Shown here: piece after piece, positions 1-9,700 of the stretch
Layout: each line of letters opens with the position of its first letter
Position numbering within the stretch: position 1 is the stretch's first letter
Origin: Nocardiopsis potens DSM 45234
GTDB taxonomy: Bacteria; Actinomycetota; Actinomycetes; Streptosporangiales; Streptosporangiaceae
Length of the DNA: 64,000 nt
NCBI RefSeq assembly: GCF_000341105.1
Contig: NZ_ANBB01000044.1
Coordinates: forward strand, 1-64,000
Direction of reading: 5' to 3'
The notes under the pieces: model-generated
What the model was told of the DNA's origin: nothing
Databases searched by the model: none
The model's input: the letters and a program-made list of their open reading frames with translations, nothing else
Position numbers and translations under genes: made by a program

Positions 1-1
1 G

Positions 2-33
2 GGGGCGCGGCGCCCGGGCGGACGCCGCGCCCC
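2..33 (-). terminator. Hairpin downstream of the FKBP gene
   Basis: An 11-bp perfect G+C stem (2-12 with 23-33) and a 10-nt loop lie just past the stop of the FKBP gene on the minus strand. There is no clear U-tract, as is common for actinomycete terminators. Confidence 0.6.
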
Positions 34-79
34 GCCGCTCCGCCGGTGCGGAGCACGGTGCAGAGCACTCCGGGGCCGG

Positions 80-454
80 TCAGCCGACCTCGACCAGGTC
101 GATGACGAAGACCAGGGTCTCCCCCGGCTTGATCACGCCGCCGGCGCCGCGGTCGCCGTAGGCCAGGTGCGGCGGGATGATCAGCTTGCGGCGGCCGCCC
201 ACCCGCATGCCCAGGACGCCCTGGTCCCAGCCGGGGATGACCTGGCCGACGCCGAGCTGGAAGCGGAGCGGCTCGCCCCGGTTCCAGGAGGCGTCGAACT
301 CCTCCCCGGTGGAGTGCGCGACCCCGACGTAGTGCATGGCCAGCCGCGAGCGGTGCACGGCCTGCGCGCCCTCGCCGATGGTGATGTCCTCGACCTGCAG
401 CTCGGCCGGCGGCGGGCCGTCGATGAAGTCGATCTCGGGACGTTCGAGCGCCAT
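80..454 (-). CDS. FKBP-type peptidyl-prolyl cis-trans isomerase
   Basis: A 124-residue single-domain FKBP that should catalyse proline cis-trans isomerisation in the cytoplasm. The FKBP signatures are present: MHYVG near residue 40, FDASW near 53, GQVIPGWDQGVLGM near 70-83, LAYGDRG near 95 and a closing VFVIDLVEV strand. The ATG at 454 is chosen because GGGGAGAA lies about 8 nt upstream; an in-frame extension to 523 adds unrelated residues. No signal peptide is seen. It is likely a monocistronic housekeeping chaperone. Confidence 0.9.
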   Translation of the reverse strand: MALERPEIDFIDGPPPAELQVEDITIGEGAQAVHRSRLAMHYVGVAHSTGEEFDASWNRGEPLRFQLGVGQVIPGWDQGVLGMRVGGRRKLIIPPHLAYGDRGAGGVIKPGETLVFVIDLVEVG

Positions 455-533
455 CTCTTCGTTCTCCCCGTAAGCGGTTCCAGGCAACGGTGCACCAGCG
501 TATCGGCACTCTTGGGGAGACATCTCCGGGGGT

Positions 534-1712
534 TCAGAGGCCGACGGTCGCCGCGACCAGGTGCCCCTCCCCCTCGACCGCGACGGCCCCGCTGCGCGCC
601 GGGACGAAGACCGACTCCCCGCGGCGCAGCGCCACCCGGGCGCCGCACTCCGCGCTCAGCTCCGCCCCGCCCTCCAGGGCGAGCACCACCGAGGGCGCCC
701 CGCCGGGCAGCTCGGCCGCCACCCGCCCGGGGCCCAGCACCGACAGCGCGAAGTCCTCCACCCCGGTGCGGAACTCGCGCCGCCCCTGCACCGGCACCGG
801 CCGGGTGTAGGGGATGGGCAGCACCGAGAAGTCGACCACCGCGAGCAGCTCGGCCACGTCGACGTGCTTGCCGGTCAGCCCGGCCCGCAGCACGTTGTCC
901 GAGCTGGCCATCACCTCCACGGCGGTGCCGCGCAGGTAGGCGTGGACGTTGCCGGCCGGCAGGAAGAGCGCCTCGCCGGGGCGCAGGGTGATCCGGTTGA
1001 GCAGCAGGGCGGCGACGGCGCCCGGGTCGCCGGGGTAGCGGTGGTACAGCTCCAGCACGGTGGCGTGGTGGCCGCCCCCGCCCCGCTCGGCCCACTCCTC
1101 GATGAAGTCGCCGAGCAGCCGGGGGCGGTCGGCCGCGTCCAGGGTGAGCAGGTGCGTCATCGCGGAGCGCAGCGCCAGGTGCGGGTCGGGGGCGGCCAGG
1201 TCGGCGCGGATCAGCCGGGCCAGCTCGCAGCGGATCCCGGCCAGGTCGCCGAGGGCGGAGACCGGGTCGCGGAAGCCGCACAGCGCCTCGAACGGCTCCA
1301 GCGCCAGCACCAGCTCGGGCTTGTGGAAGGGGTCGCGGTAGTTGCGGTGCCCGGCGTCGACCGGGATGCCGGCCTCCTCCTCGGCGAGGAAGCCCGCGCG
1401 CGCCCGCGCCTCGTCCGGGTGCGCCTGCAGGGAGAGGGGCGCGTCCGCGGCGAGCACCTTGAGCAGGAAGGGCAGCCGCTCGCCGAAGCGGTCCACGGTC
1501 CGCCGGCCGAGCACCTCCTTGGGCGCCGCGGCGATGTACTCCTCGAAGCCGAGCGGGCCCTCCTCGGTGGCGAGCGAGCTGGGGGCGGCCTGGTGGGCGC
1601 CCATCCAGAGCTCCGCCTGCGGGGTGCCGTCGGGCTCGGTGCCGAGCAGCCGGGGTATCGCCGCCGTGTCTCCCCAGGCGTAGGGGCGTACCTGGTTGAT
1701 CAGCCTGTGCAT
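534..1712 (-). CDS. manA: Mannose-6-phosphate isomerase, class I
   Basis: A 392-residue type I phosphomannose isomerase that interconverts fructose-6-phosphate and mannose-6-phosphate, feeding GDP-mannose synthesis or mannose use. It starts MHRLINQVRPYAWGDT, the usual opening of the family. The zinc-site motifs are present: LQAHPDE near residue 95, DPFHKPELVLAL near 130 and PAGNVHAYL near 245. The ATG at 1712 matches the family N-terminus, and upstream in-frame residues are low complexity. The gene is divergent from gntP. Confidence 0.93.
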   Translation of the reverse strand: MHRLINQVRPYAWGDTAAIPRLLGTEPDGTPQAELWMGAHQAAPSSLATEEGPLGFEEYIAAAPKEVLGRRTVDRFGERLPFLLKVLAADAPLSLQAHPDEARARAGFLAEEEAGIPVDAGHRNYRDPFHKPELVLALEPFEALCGFRDPVSALGDLAGIRCELARLIRADLAAPDPHLALRSAMTHLLTLDAADRPRLLGDFIEEWAERGGGGHHATVLELYHRYPGDPGAVAALLLNRITLRPGEALFLPAGNVHAYLRGTAVEVMASSDNVLRAGLTGKHVDVAELLAVVDFSVLPIPYTRPVPVQGRREFRTGVEDFALSVLGPGRVAAELPGGAPSVVLALEGGAELSAECGARVALRRGESVFVPARSGAVAVEGEGHLVAATVGL

Positions 1713-2276
1713 CCGCCCTGCTTCTTCCCGTTCCCGTCCGCCGCGCCGTCGTCCTCCAGTCTCCCGGAGGCGGCCCCGGTCCGTCTGCACTGCGATCCCT
1801 ACCTGCACGGGTGGTGCGGGCCCTACCCTGCCCCGCCGCGGCCGGACCCCGGCGCCACGAAGTTACCGATTGGTTTACATGGATCCCCCGATCCTGTCCA
1901 GCCTGTGCCGCCCCGGGCTCCGGCCCTGCTCTGCGGGAGCGGTGGCCGTTCCGGGCCCGGCGGGCCGCCGCAGGGCGGTGCGGCGCGGATCGGGCGGGGC
2001 CTCCGCCGGGGCCGCGCGGCCGGGGCGGGGACCGCGCGGGCCGGCCGGAGCGGGGCCGAGCGGGGCACGGGGCCGGTATCGATCGGGTCACATGTGCCGG
2101 GGCCTTCGGATCTTCACACCCGCGCGGCCGCAGCGGACGCGGGGTTTCCGCCGGGTTCACAGCTCTTTACGGGGGTGCCAACAGAACCTCACAAATGGTA
2201 TTACCATTGCCTGAATGTTACCCCGGCCACGCTGAAGGGCGCGGCCGGGCCGTGTTCTCTCCCGTCCGGAGGCACC
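1713..2276. other. Divergent manA/gntP intergenic region (564 bp)
   Basis: I see no gene here; the open frames are G+C artefacts without recognisable protein character. The region holds an A+T-rich patch near 1862-1881 that may belong to the manA promoter, and the GntR-type palindrome at 2194-2208 in front of gntP. Confidence 0.6.
2194..2208. promoter_or_regulatory. FCD/GntR-type operator upstream of gntP
   Basis: A perfect 15-bp palindrome, AATGGTA-T-TACCATT, 69 bp before the gntP start. It contains TGGT-N3-ACCA, the established core for many FadR/FCD regulators. The obvious ligand-responsive candidate is the FCD GntR protein encoded at 3637-4374, on the other side of gntP. Confidence 0.7.
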
Positions 2277-3653
2277 GTGGAAACCATCGAACCCGCCTAC
2301 GGCACAGGGCCGCTGCTGGGGATCGCGGCCGGCGCGATCGCCGTGCTGCTCTTCCTGGTCATGAAGGTGCGGCTGCACGCGTTCGTCTCACTCATCCTGG
2401 TCAGCCTGCTGGTCGCGCTGGCCACCCGCATCCCGGCCGCCGACATCATGCCGACCCTGCTGGACGGGTTCGGCTCGACCCTGGCCAACGTCGCCCTGCT
2501 GGTCGGCCTGGGCGTGATGATCGGCCGGATGCTGGAGGTCACCGGCGGCGCCGCGGTGCTGGCCAACGCGCTGGTGCGGGCGTTCGGCGAGAAGCGCGCC
2601 CCGCTGGCGCTGGGCGTGGCCTCGCTGCTGTTCGCCTTCCCGATCTTCTTCGACGCCGGGCTCATCGTGATGCTGCCCATCGTCTTCAGCGTCGCCCGCC
2701 GGATCGGCGGATCGGTGCTGTACTACGCGCTGCCCTCCGCGGGCGCCTTCGCGGTCATGCACGCCTTCGTGCCGCCGCACCCGGGGCCGGTCACCGCCGC
2801 CGACATGCTCGGCGCGCCGATGGGCACCACGCTGCTGGTCGGCACCGTGCTGGCCATCCCCACCTGGTACATCGGCAGCTACCTGTACTCGGTGTACGCC
2901 GGGCGCAGGTTCGAGCTGCCGGTCCCCGAGGACGGCGCCTCCGCCGCCGAGGACGGCCCGGAGCGCCCGCCGCACCTGCTCACCGTGGTGGGCCTGCTGC
3001 TCATGCCGATGGCGATGGTCTTCCTCAACACCGGCACCGCCACCCTGGCCACCGCGGGCGTGCTGGACGGCGACGCGGCCTGGGCGCAGGCCCTCCAGCT
3101 GATCGGCCAGGCGCCGGTCGCACTGCTGGCCACCGCCCTGGTCGCGATGGCGGTGCTGGGCCGGGGCCGGTTCTCCAAGGACCGGGTGCAGCGGCTCGTC
3201 GACGGGGCGCTCGGCCCGGTCTGCTCGATCATCCTGATCACCGGCGCGGGCGGCATGTTCGGCGGGGTGCTGCGCGCCAGCGGCATCGGCGAGGCGCTGG
3301 CCTCCTCGCTGGAGTCCACCGGCCTGCCGGTGATCGTGGCCGCCTTCGCGATCGCCGCGGCGCTGCGCGTCGCGCAGGGCTCGGCCACCGTGGCGCTGAC
3401 CACGGCCGCCGCCCTGGTCGCTCCGGCGGTCGAGGCCGCCCCGGACATGGGCGGGGTGGAACTGGCGCTGGTGGTGATCGCGATCGCCTGCGGCTCCACC
3501 GTGCTCTCGCACGTCAACGACTCGGGGTTCTGGCTGGTCGGCCGGTTCCTGCGGATGGACGTGGCGACCACGCTGCGCACCTGGACCGTGATGGAGACGC
3601 TGATCGGCCTGGTCGGCTTCGCGCTGGCCTTCGGGATCAGCCTGCTGCTGTAG
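2277..3653 (+). CDS. gntP: GntP-family gluconate permease
   Basis: A 458-residue polytopic membrane protein of the GntP family, which imports gluconate or related sugar acids with protons. The whole length is hydrophobic helices with family landmarks such as LLVGLGVMIGRMLEVTGGA near residues 75-95, FPIFFDAGLIVMLP near 125, and SHVNDSGFWLVG near the C-terminus. The start is GTG 2277, preceded by GGAGG; the frame is open far upstream but that part is not protein-like. It lies with gntR and gntK in a gluconate unit, and its last 17 bp overlap the convergent regulator gene. Exact substrate (gluconate, fructuronate or idonate) is inferred from the adjacent kinase. Confidence 0.92.
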   Translation: METIEPAYGTGPLLGIAAGAIAVLLFLVMKVRLHAFVSLILVSLLVALATRIPAADIMPTLLDGFGSTLANVALLVGLGVMIGRMLEVTGGAAVLANALVRAFGEKRAPLALGVASLLFAFPIFFDAGLIVMLPIVFSVARRIGGSVLYYALPSAGAFAVMHAFVPPHPGPVTAADMLGAPMGTTLLVGTVLAIPTWYIGSYLYSVYAGRRFELPVPEDGASAAEDGPERPPHLLTVVGLLLMPMAMVFLNTGTATLATAGVLDGDAAWAQALQLIGQAPVALLATALVAMAVLGRGRFSKDRVQRLVDGALGPVCSIILITGAGGMFGGVLRASGIGEALASSLESTGLPVIVAAFAIAAALRVAQGSATVALTTAAALVAPAVEAAPDMGGVELALVVIAIACGSTVLSHVNDSGFWLVGRFLRMDVATTLRTWTVMETLIGLVGFALAFGISLLL

Positions 3654-4374
3654 CGCCGGGCGGGGCGCCGTCCCCGGCCCCGTCCAGCGCCTCGACCACC
3701 TCGCGCACGATCGAGCGCATCGCGGCCTCCGCCACCTCGGGGAGGCCGCCCTCGATGGCCGACGCCACGTGCGCGTGGAGGCAGAGCGCCTCGGGCCGGG
3801 GGCGGACCGGCATCAGCCGGTGCTGGGTGCGGCCGGCGAGGACCTCGGCGACCACCCCGGACAGCCCGGCGAACATCTCGTTGCCGGACAGCTCCAGGAT
3901 GCGCCGGTGGAACTCGATGTCGAGGGCGAGGAACCGGTCCAGGTCGCCGCGGCGCCCGGTCTCGGCCATCACCTCGTTCAGCTCGGAGAGCGCCCTGCGC
4001 TGGGCGGGGGTGGCCCGCCGGGCGGCGGCGGCCGCGGCCGGCGGCTCCACGGCGGCGCGCAGCTCGGTGAGGGTGCGCAGCTGGGCCATCCGGCCCGGCC
4101 CGGCCAGCCGCCACCGGATGAGCTGGGGGTCGTAGACGCTCCACTCCGCCGCGGGGCGGACGGTGATCCCGGTGCGGGGGCGGCTGAGGACCAGCCGCAT
4201 CGACTCCAGGACGCGGACCGCCTCGCGGGCCACGGTCCGCGAGACGCCGAAGTCGCGGGCCAGGCTCTCCAGGGTGAAGACGTGCCCGGGGCCGTAGTCG
4301 CCGGCCGCGATCGCCGGTCCGAGCTCCGCCAGGACCCGGTTGTGCAGGGTGCGGTGGTCGGCGTCGGCGGTCAT
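3637..4374 (-). CDS. GntR-family regulator, FCD subfamily (gluconate)
   Basis: A 245-residue transcription factor. An N-terminal winged HTH (residues about 10-75, including LARDFGVSRTVAREAVRVLE) is followed by an all-helical FCD ligand domain with the D-x-x-x-H pattern LALDIEFHRRILELSGN near residues 145-160. FCD domains bind small carboxylates through a metal. Its position between gntP and gntK, convergent with the first and divergent from the second, makes it the likely gluconate-responsive repressor of both. Candidate operators are at 2194-2208 and 4432-4450. The start ATG 4374 lies just before the intergenic operator. Confidence 0.9.
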   Translation of the reverse strand: MTADADHRTLHNRVLAELGPAIAAGDYGPGHVFTLESLARDFGVSRTVAREAVRVLESMRLVLSRPRTGITVRPAAEWSVYDPQLIRWRLAGPGRMAQLRTLTELRAAVEPPAAAAAARRATPAQRRALSELNEVMAETGRRGDLDRFLALDIEFHRRILELSGNEMFAGLSGVVAEVLAGRTQHRLMPVRPRPEALCLHAHVASAIEGGLPEVAEAAMRSIVREVVEALDGAGDGAPPGATAAG

Positions 4375-4431
4375 CGGGCTCCTCGGCGCTGCGGCGGGCG
4401 GCCGGGGGCCGCCCCGGGGCCGCTCCGCCTC

Positions 4432-4450
4432 ATTGATAACACTATTGTTC
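4432..4450. promoter_or_regulatory. Putative operator between gntR and gntK
   Basis: An A+T-rich island in a very G+C-rich background, reading ATTGATAACACTATTGTTC, with an imperfect AACA-N4-TGTT dyad. It lies in the 132-bp divergent spacer of the regulator and gluconokinase genes, so it could hold promoters and an autoregulatory site. Confidence 0.5.
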
Positions 4451-4506
4451 CGCGGGGTCGGGGACCGATGTGCTCCGGCGCCGCGCCACGGGGAGGGAAA
4501 CAGTAC

Positions 4507-5043
4507 ATGCACTTCGTCTTCATGGGCGTTTCGGGATCGGGCAAGAGCAGCATCGCCCGGCCGGTGGCCGAGCGGCTCGGGCTGCCCTTCGCCGAGGCCG
4601 ACGCCTTCCACCCGGAGGCCAACATCGCGAAGATGTCGGCCGGCGTCCCGCTGTCCGACGAGGACCGGCGGCCCTGGCTGCTCTCGCTGGCGGAGTGGAT
4701 CGCCGAGCGGGAGCGGGCCGGGGAGCACAGCGTGATGGCCTGCTCGGCGCTGAAGCGCTCCTACCGGGACCTGCTCCGCGGCGGCGCCCCCGACGTGCGG
4801 TTCCTGCACGCCGACGGCCCGGACGAGGTGATCGCCGACCGGCTGGCCCGGCGCACCGGCCACTTCATGCCGGTCGGGCTGCTCGCCTCGCAGCGCGCCG
4901 CGCTGGAGCCGCTCGGCGCCGGCGAGGCCGGGGCGGTCCTCGACGTGTCCGCCCCGGTGGAGGAGCTGGTCGAAGAGGCGGTCGGCGTGGTCCGCGCCGC
5001 GCTGGCCGGGCAGGGCGGCGCGGCGCCCACCGCGCTGCGCTGA
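4507..5043 (+). CDS. gntK: Gluconokinase
   Basis: A 178-residue carbohydrate kinase of the GntK/thermoresistant gluconokinase type, phosphorylating gluconate to 6-phosphogluconate for the pentose phosphate pathway. The P-loop GVSGSGKS is at residues 7-14, followed by the family motif EADAFHPEANIAKMSAGVPLSDEDRRPWL near 31-59, CSALKRSYRDLLR near 79, and GHFMPVGLLASQ near 118. Full length for the family. It starts with ATG at 4507 shortly after GGGAGGG. It is divergent from the FCD regulator that probably controls it. Confidence 0.95.
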   Translation: MHFVFMGVSGSGKSSIARPVAERLGLPFAEADAFHPEANIAKMSAGVPLSDEDRRPWLLSLAEWIAERERAGEHSVMACSALKRSYRDLLRGGAPDVRFLHADGPDEVIADRLARRTGHFMPVGLLASQRAALEPLGAGEAGAVLDVSAPVEELVEEAVGVVRAALAGQGGAAPTALR

Positions 5044-5063
5044 CCCCGGCCCGCGGGGGCGGC

Positions 5064-5936
5064 TCAGTGCTGGTCCATGTGGCCCATCCGGGTGGAGATC
5101 TCCATCCCGGCCTCGGCCACGGCCTCGCCGATGCCGTCCAGCTTCTCCTCCTCCATCCGGTAGGAGGGGCCGGAGGCGCTGATCGCCGCGATGACCTCGC
5201 CGGTGAGCCCGCGGATCGGCGCGGCGACCGCGTTCAGCCCGGGTTCCAGCTCCTCCACCGCGGTGGCGAAGCCGCGCTCCAGGATCTCCTGGAACTCGGC
5301 CCGCAGCTCCTCGGGGTCGGTGATGGTGGCCGGGGTGACCTCCTCCAGCCTGCCGCGGAGGATGCGCTTCTGCTCGTTGGGCCGCATGTACGCGAGGAGC
5401 ACCTTGCCGCTGGAGGTGGAGTGGATCGGGTTCTGCCGGCCGATCCAGTTCTGGCTCACCACCGCGGAGGAGCCGCGGACCTGGTCGATGTTGACCACCA
5501 TGTCCCCGCTGGGGATGGCGATGTTCACCGTCTCGCCCAGGTCGGAGGCGAGGTCCTCGCAGACCCGGCGGCTCTGCTGGGTGAGGTCGAGGCCGGCCGC
5601 CATGGTCCCGGCCAGCCGGATGACCCCGAAGCCCAGCCGGTACTTGCCGCGCAGGCCCGGCTGCTCCACCAGGCCCCGCCGCTCCAGCGCGCCGACCAGT
5701 CGGAATGCAGTGGACTTGTGCACGCCCAGTTCCGCGGCGATCTCGGTCACCCCGGCCTCCTTGTGCTGGGCGAGGATCTCCAGCACGGTGATGGCGCGAT
5801 CGACCGACTGCACGGGTGCACCGTCCTTCCCGGGGCCGGTCTTCACCGGTCCCTCTTCACCACTCGACCCCCGCTCCGTCCGTTCCGTTGCCGTGGTGCT
5901 CCGACTCTTTACTGCGCGGTGGTCGTTGGAAGCCAT
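5064..5936 (-). CDS. IclR-family transcriptional regulator
   Basis: An IclR protein: N-terminal winged HTH (SVDRAITVLEILAQH, then ELGVHKSTAFRLVGALERRGLV) and a C-terminal effector domain with GKVLLAYM and ending GPSYRM. The first 30 residues (acidic, Ser/Thr-rich) are not part of the family. GTG 5846 has a good GAGGGA site and would give a more typical protein of about 260 residues, so the start is uncertain; I list ATG 5936. It sits next to the sarcosine oxidase operon, on the same strand and downstream of soxG, separated by about 118 bp. It could regulate that block, but nothing in the sequence proves it. Confidence 0.88.
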   Translation of the reverse strand: MASNDHRAVKSRSTTATERTERGSSGEEGPVKTGPGKDGAPVQSVDRAITVLEILAQHKEAGVTEIAAELGVHKSTAFRLVGALERRGLVEQPGLRGKYRLGFGVIRLAGTMAAGLDLTQQSRRVCEDLASDLGETVNIAIPSGDMVVNIDQVRGSSAVVSQNWIGRQNPIHSTSSGKVLLAYMRPNEQKRILRGRLEEVTPATITDPEELRAEFQEILERGFATAVEELEPGLNAVAAPIRGLTGEVIAAISASGPSYRMEEEKLDGIGEAVAEAGMEISTRMGHMDQH

Positions 5937-6053
5937 GCCCACAAAGATAACGCCGTATCCTCCACCTCCCCGGGCGGGGCGCGTCCGCTCCGGTGTCCTC
6001 GCAGCTCACCGCAGGCCCCGCGGACCCGAAAGACGCCCCGGTCCGGACGCCCC

Positions 6054-6734
6054 TCAGCCGACCCGGTGCGGCGGGGCCGCGCCGTGCAGGGCGTCGGCCA
6101 GGAACCGCGCCAGGTACTCGGCGAAGGAGGCGCGGACCAGCAGCCGGAACTCCGGGACGCCGCCCTCCGGGCCGGTCCGGTGCACCCCCACCGCGGCCTT
6201 GCCCAGCAGCGACTGGGCGTAGCCCCCGGGACCGAACACCCGGGGGTGCAGGTCCAGCGGGCACCCCCGGGCGATCACCTCCGCCGCCTGCGGGCCGCGC
6301 AGCTCGAAGACGGCCCGCTGCGCCGACTGGTCGGCGACCGCGGCGCACGGCCCGCCGTACTCCCCGCCGAGCGCGGCGCGCAGCCCGGCCGCCAGGCCCG
6401 GCCCGGTCGCCTCGGCGTCCACCACCAGGTACCAGCCCGGCCCGCAGTGCAGCACGTACGGGCTTCCGGTGCCCGAGGAGCGGCCCGGCGCGGGCAGCGC
6501 GCAGCCGAGGAACTCCTCGGCCATCCGCGACGCCGCGGCGGCGTCCTCCTCGTCGACCTTGATCTCCACCTGCGCCAGGAACGGGAGCTCGCGCAGCACC
6601 GCGGTGCCGGTCGATCCCGCCTCCGCCATGAGCCGCTCCAGGTGGGCGGCGGGGCTGCGCCGCCCCGGCCGCTGCCCCGGCACGCGCACCGGCGCGCCCC
6701 CGCCGCCTTCCGCCGGACCCTCCGGGTCAGCCAT
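6054..6734 (-). CDS. soxG: Sarcosine oxidase gamma subunit
   Basis: A 226-residue SoxG, the small GcvT-like subunit of heterotetrameric sarcosine oxidase (sarcosine to glycine, with H2O2 and methylene-folate as products). The recognisable core runs from RSPAAHLERL near residue 25 to SFAEYLARFLADAL at the end. About 25 Pro/Gly-rich residues precede it. The ATG overlaps the soxA stop by 8 bp, so it is the last gene of soxB-soxD-soxA-soxG and probably translationally coupled. Confidence 0.9.
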   Translation of the reverse strand: MADPEGPAEGGGGAPVRVPGQRPGRRSPAAHLERLMAEAGSTGTAVLRELPFLAQVEIKVDEEDAAAASRMAEEFLGCALPAPGRSSGTGSPYVLHCGPGWYLVVDAEATGPGLAAGLRAALGGEYGGPCAAVADQSAQRAVFELRGPQAAEVIARGCPLDLHPRVFGPGGYAQSLLGKAAVGVHRTGPEGGVPEFRLLVRASFAEYLARFLADALHGAAPPHRVG

Positions 6735-9700
6735 CGCGCCGACTCCCTTCCCTGTCGTAGAAGACCGGATCGGCGACCCGGACCGGGACCGCCTCCCCCA
6801 TGTGCACCGCGTACAGCCGCTCTCCGTGCCGCTCCCGCCCGGAGCGCAGCAGGCCGAGCGCGAAGGTCCGGCCCAGCGCCGCGCTGTCGTAGGCGGAGGT
6901 CACCCGGCCGATCGGCGCGGCGATCCGCTCCCCGGGTCCTCTCCTACCCGCCCCGGGGCCGCTCCTCCCCCCTCCGGCGGGGCCCGGTGCCTCCGCGACC
7001 AGCTGGGCCCCCTCGGCGAGCAGCGCCCCGGGGTCCTCCGGGAGCAGGCCGACCAGCTGCTCCCGGTCGGGCCGGGCGGTGTCCGGCCGGGTCAGCGAGC
7101 GCTTCCCGACGAACTCCTTGCGCTTGGCGACCGCCCAGTCCATGCCGAGGTCGAGCGGGGTCACGCTGCCGTCGGTCTCGTGCCCCACCACGATGAACCC
7201 CTTCTCCGCGCGGAGCACGTGCATCGCCTCGGTGCCGTAGGGGGTGACGCCGTACCTGCGGCCGGCCTCCACCGCCGCCTCCCACAGCGCGAGGCCGTGC
7301 CAGGCCGGCACGTTGACCTCGTAGGTCAGCTCGCCGGTGAAGCTGACCCGCAGCACCCGCGCCGGGATCCCGGCCACCGTCCCCTCGCGCACCGACATGA
7401 AGCGGAACCCCTCGGCCGAGACGTCCATGTCCGGGGCCAGCTCCCGCATGACGTCCCGGGAGGCGGGCCCGACCAGGCTCGCCACCGCCCAGTGGTCGGT
7501 GGCGTTGAACAGGTGCACGCACAGGTGCGGCCACTCGGTCTGCGCCCACTCCTCCAGCCACTCCAGCACCCGCTCCGCGTTGCCGGTGGTGGTGCTGACC
7601 AGGTACTCCTCCTCCGAGATCCGGGCGACGACCCCGTCGTCGAGCACCATGCCGTCGGCCGTGCACATCACGCCGTACCGGCAGCGGCCCGGGCGCAGGG
7701 TGGAGAGGGTGCCGGTGTAGATCCGGTCGAGGAAGGCGCCGGCGTCCCGGCCGGCGACGGTGATCGCGCCGAGCGTGGAGGCGTCCAGCATCCCGACCGC
7801 CTCGCGGGCGGCGGCGCACTCGCGGAGCACCGCGGCGCGCATGTCCTCCCCGTCCCGCGGGTAGTAGCGGGCCCGGCGCCACTGGCCGACGTCCTCGAAG
7901 ACCGCCCCGTGCTCCTCGTGCCAGGCGTTCATCGGGGTGCGCCGGAGGGGTTCCAGCAGCTCCCCGCGGGCCCGCCCGGCCAGCGCGGAGAACGGGACCG
8001 GCGTGCAGGGCGGCCGGGGGGCGGTCCCGCCGACCTCGTCCATCCCCCGGCCGAGCAGGCCGGCGAGGGCCCCGGTCAGCACGGTGGCCGAGGTCCGCCC
8101 CTGGTCCGGGCCGGTCCCGGCGGTGGTGTACCGCTTGACGTGCTCGATCGAGCGCATCCCGGCGGCGACGGCGTCCCGGACCCCGTCCAGCGCCGCGTCC
8201 CGCTGCAGGTCGATGAAGACCTCGGCGGCATCGCCGCCCGGCCGCACCACGGTGAACAGCGCCATCGGCGGCGCCGTCCGAGCCTCCGCGCCACCCGACC
8301 GCCCGGCGGGAGGCAGGTCGGCGGAACCGGAGCCGGCCCCCGGGGCGGTACCGGTGTCCGAAGCGGCGCCGGTCTCCGGAGCGGGCGGTGCGCCGCGGGC
8401 CGACATCGCGGCCGGTGCCGCCCCCTCGGCCAGGGCCGCGGCGGCTGCGGCGCGGCCGGCCCGGTCCCCCTGCTCGGCGGCGGCGCGCACCGAGCGGACC
8501 CCGGTCAGCGCCCCGGCGCAGGTCGTGGTCGCCGGGAGCCCTTCGGGCAGGAATGCGGCGTGCCCCTCCGACCAGCGGAGCCGGCCGCCCGCCTGCACCG
8601 CCAGGGCCGCCGCGGGGTCGTGGCCCCCGGAGACCGCGAGCAGGTCGCAGCCGATCCGCTCGGCGGGGCCGGTCACCGTCCCGTCCGCCGCGACCGGGGC
8701 GAGCAGGGCGGCGGCCAGTTCGCCCCGGCCGTCGGGGACCGTCCCGGCGGCCGCGGTCGCGGTGCGCACCTCGATGCCGCGCCGGGCCAGTCCCGCCAGC
8801 GCGTCCGCGCCGGGCTCCGGGCGGGCGTCGGCGACCGCGGCGATGTCCGCGCCGGCGTCGTGCAGCGCGGCGGCGGCCAGCAGCGCCTCGTCGTGGCAGC
8901 CCGACACCGTGATCCGCTCCCCCGGAAGCACGCCGTGCCTGCGCGGGTAGGCCGCGGCCGCGCCGGCCAGCATCACCCCGGGCAGGTCGTTCCCGGCGAA
9001 GGCGAACGGCCGCTCCACCGACCCGGACGCGAGCACGGTGCGCCGGGCCCGGATCCGCCAGAGCAGGTGCGTTCCGTCCGGGCGGCGCTCCAATGCGACC
9101 AGCTCGCCGTGGTCGTAATGGCCGATGACGGTGGTCCGGGTGAGCAGCCGGACCTCGGGGGCGTCGGCCAGCCGGGCGGTGGTCCCGGCGATCCACCGGT
9201 CGGTCGCCGGGTCCAGGCCGAGCGCGTCGCCGCCCGGCCTCGGCGCCTCGTCGGCGAGGATCACCCGGACGCCCCGCTGCGCGGCGGCAGCGGCGGCGGC
9301 CAGGCCGGCCGGCCCGGCGCCGACCACGAGCACCTCGCAGTGGGCCCAGCGCGCGTCCCCCCGGGGCGGGGTCCGGCCGGCGGAGGGGGACGCCTGCCCT
9401 CCAGGGGACTCCTGCTGCAGGTCGCGGTGGGCGACGACCGGGAAGGCCGACGGTCCGGAGGACCCCCGCTGCGGGTCGCGGCCGGCCGGCGATGAGGGGC
9501 GCGGCCCGGCGGGCTCCTGCTGCGGATCGCGGTGGGAGACGGGTGGGAAGACCTCCGGTCCGGTGGGCTCCTGCTGCAGGTCGTGGGTGATCGGCGATGA
9601 GGACTGCGGCCCGGAGGGCCCCCGCTGAGGGGGCCGGTAGGTGACGGGCAGGGCGCCGAGGCCCGCCGTGGAGGCGGCGATCAGGCCGTCCCGGACCTCC

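Noticed and set aside
181-2160. Long minus-strand open frame across FKBP and manA
   Set aside because: It is Arg/Pro/Ala-rich and antiparallel or out of frame with clearly recognisable genes; typical G+C shadow.
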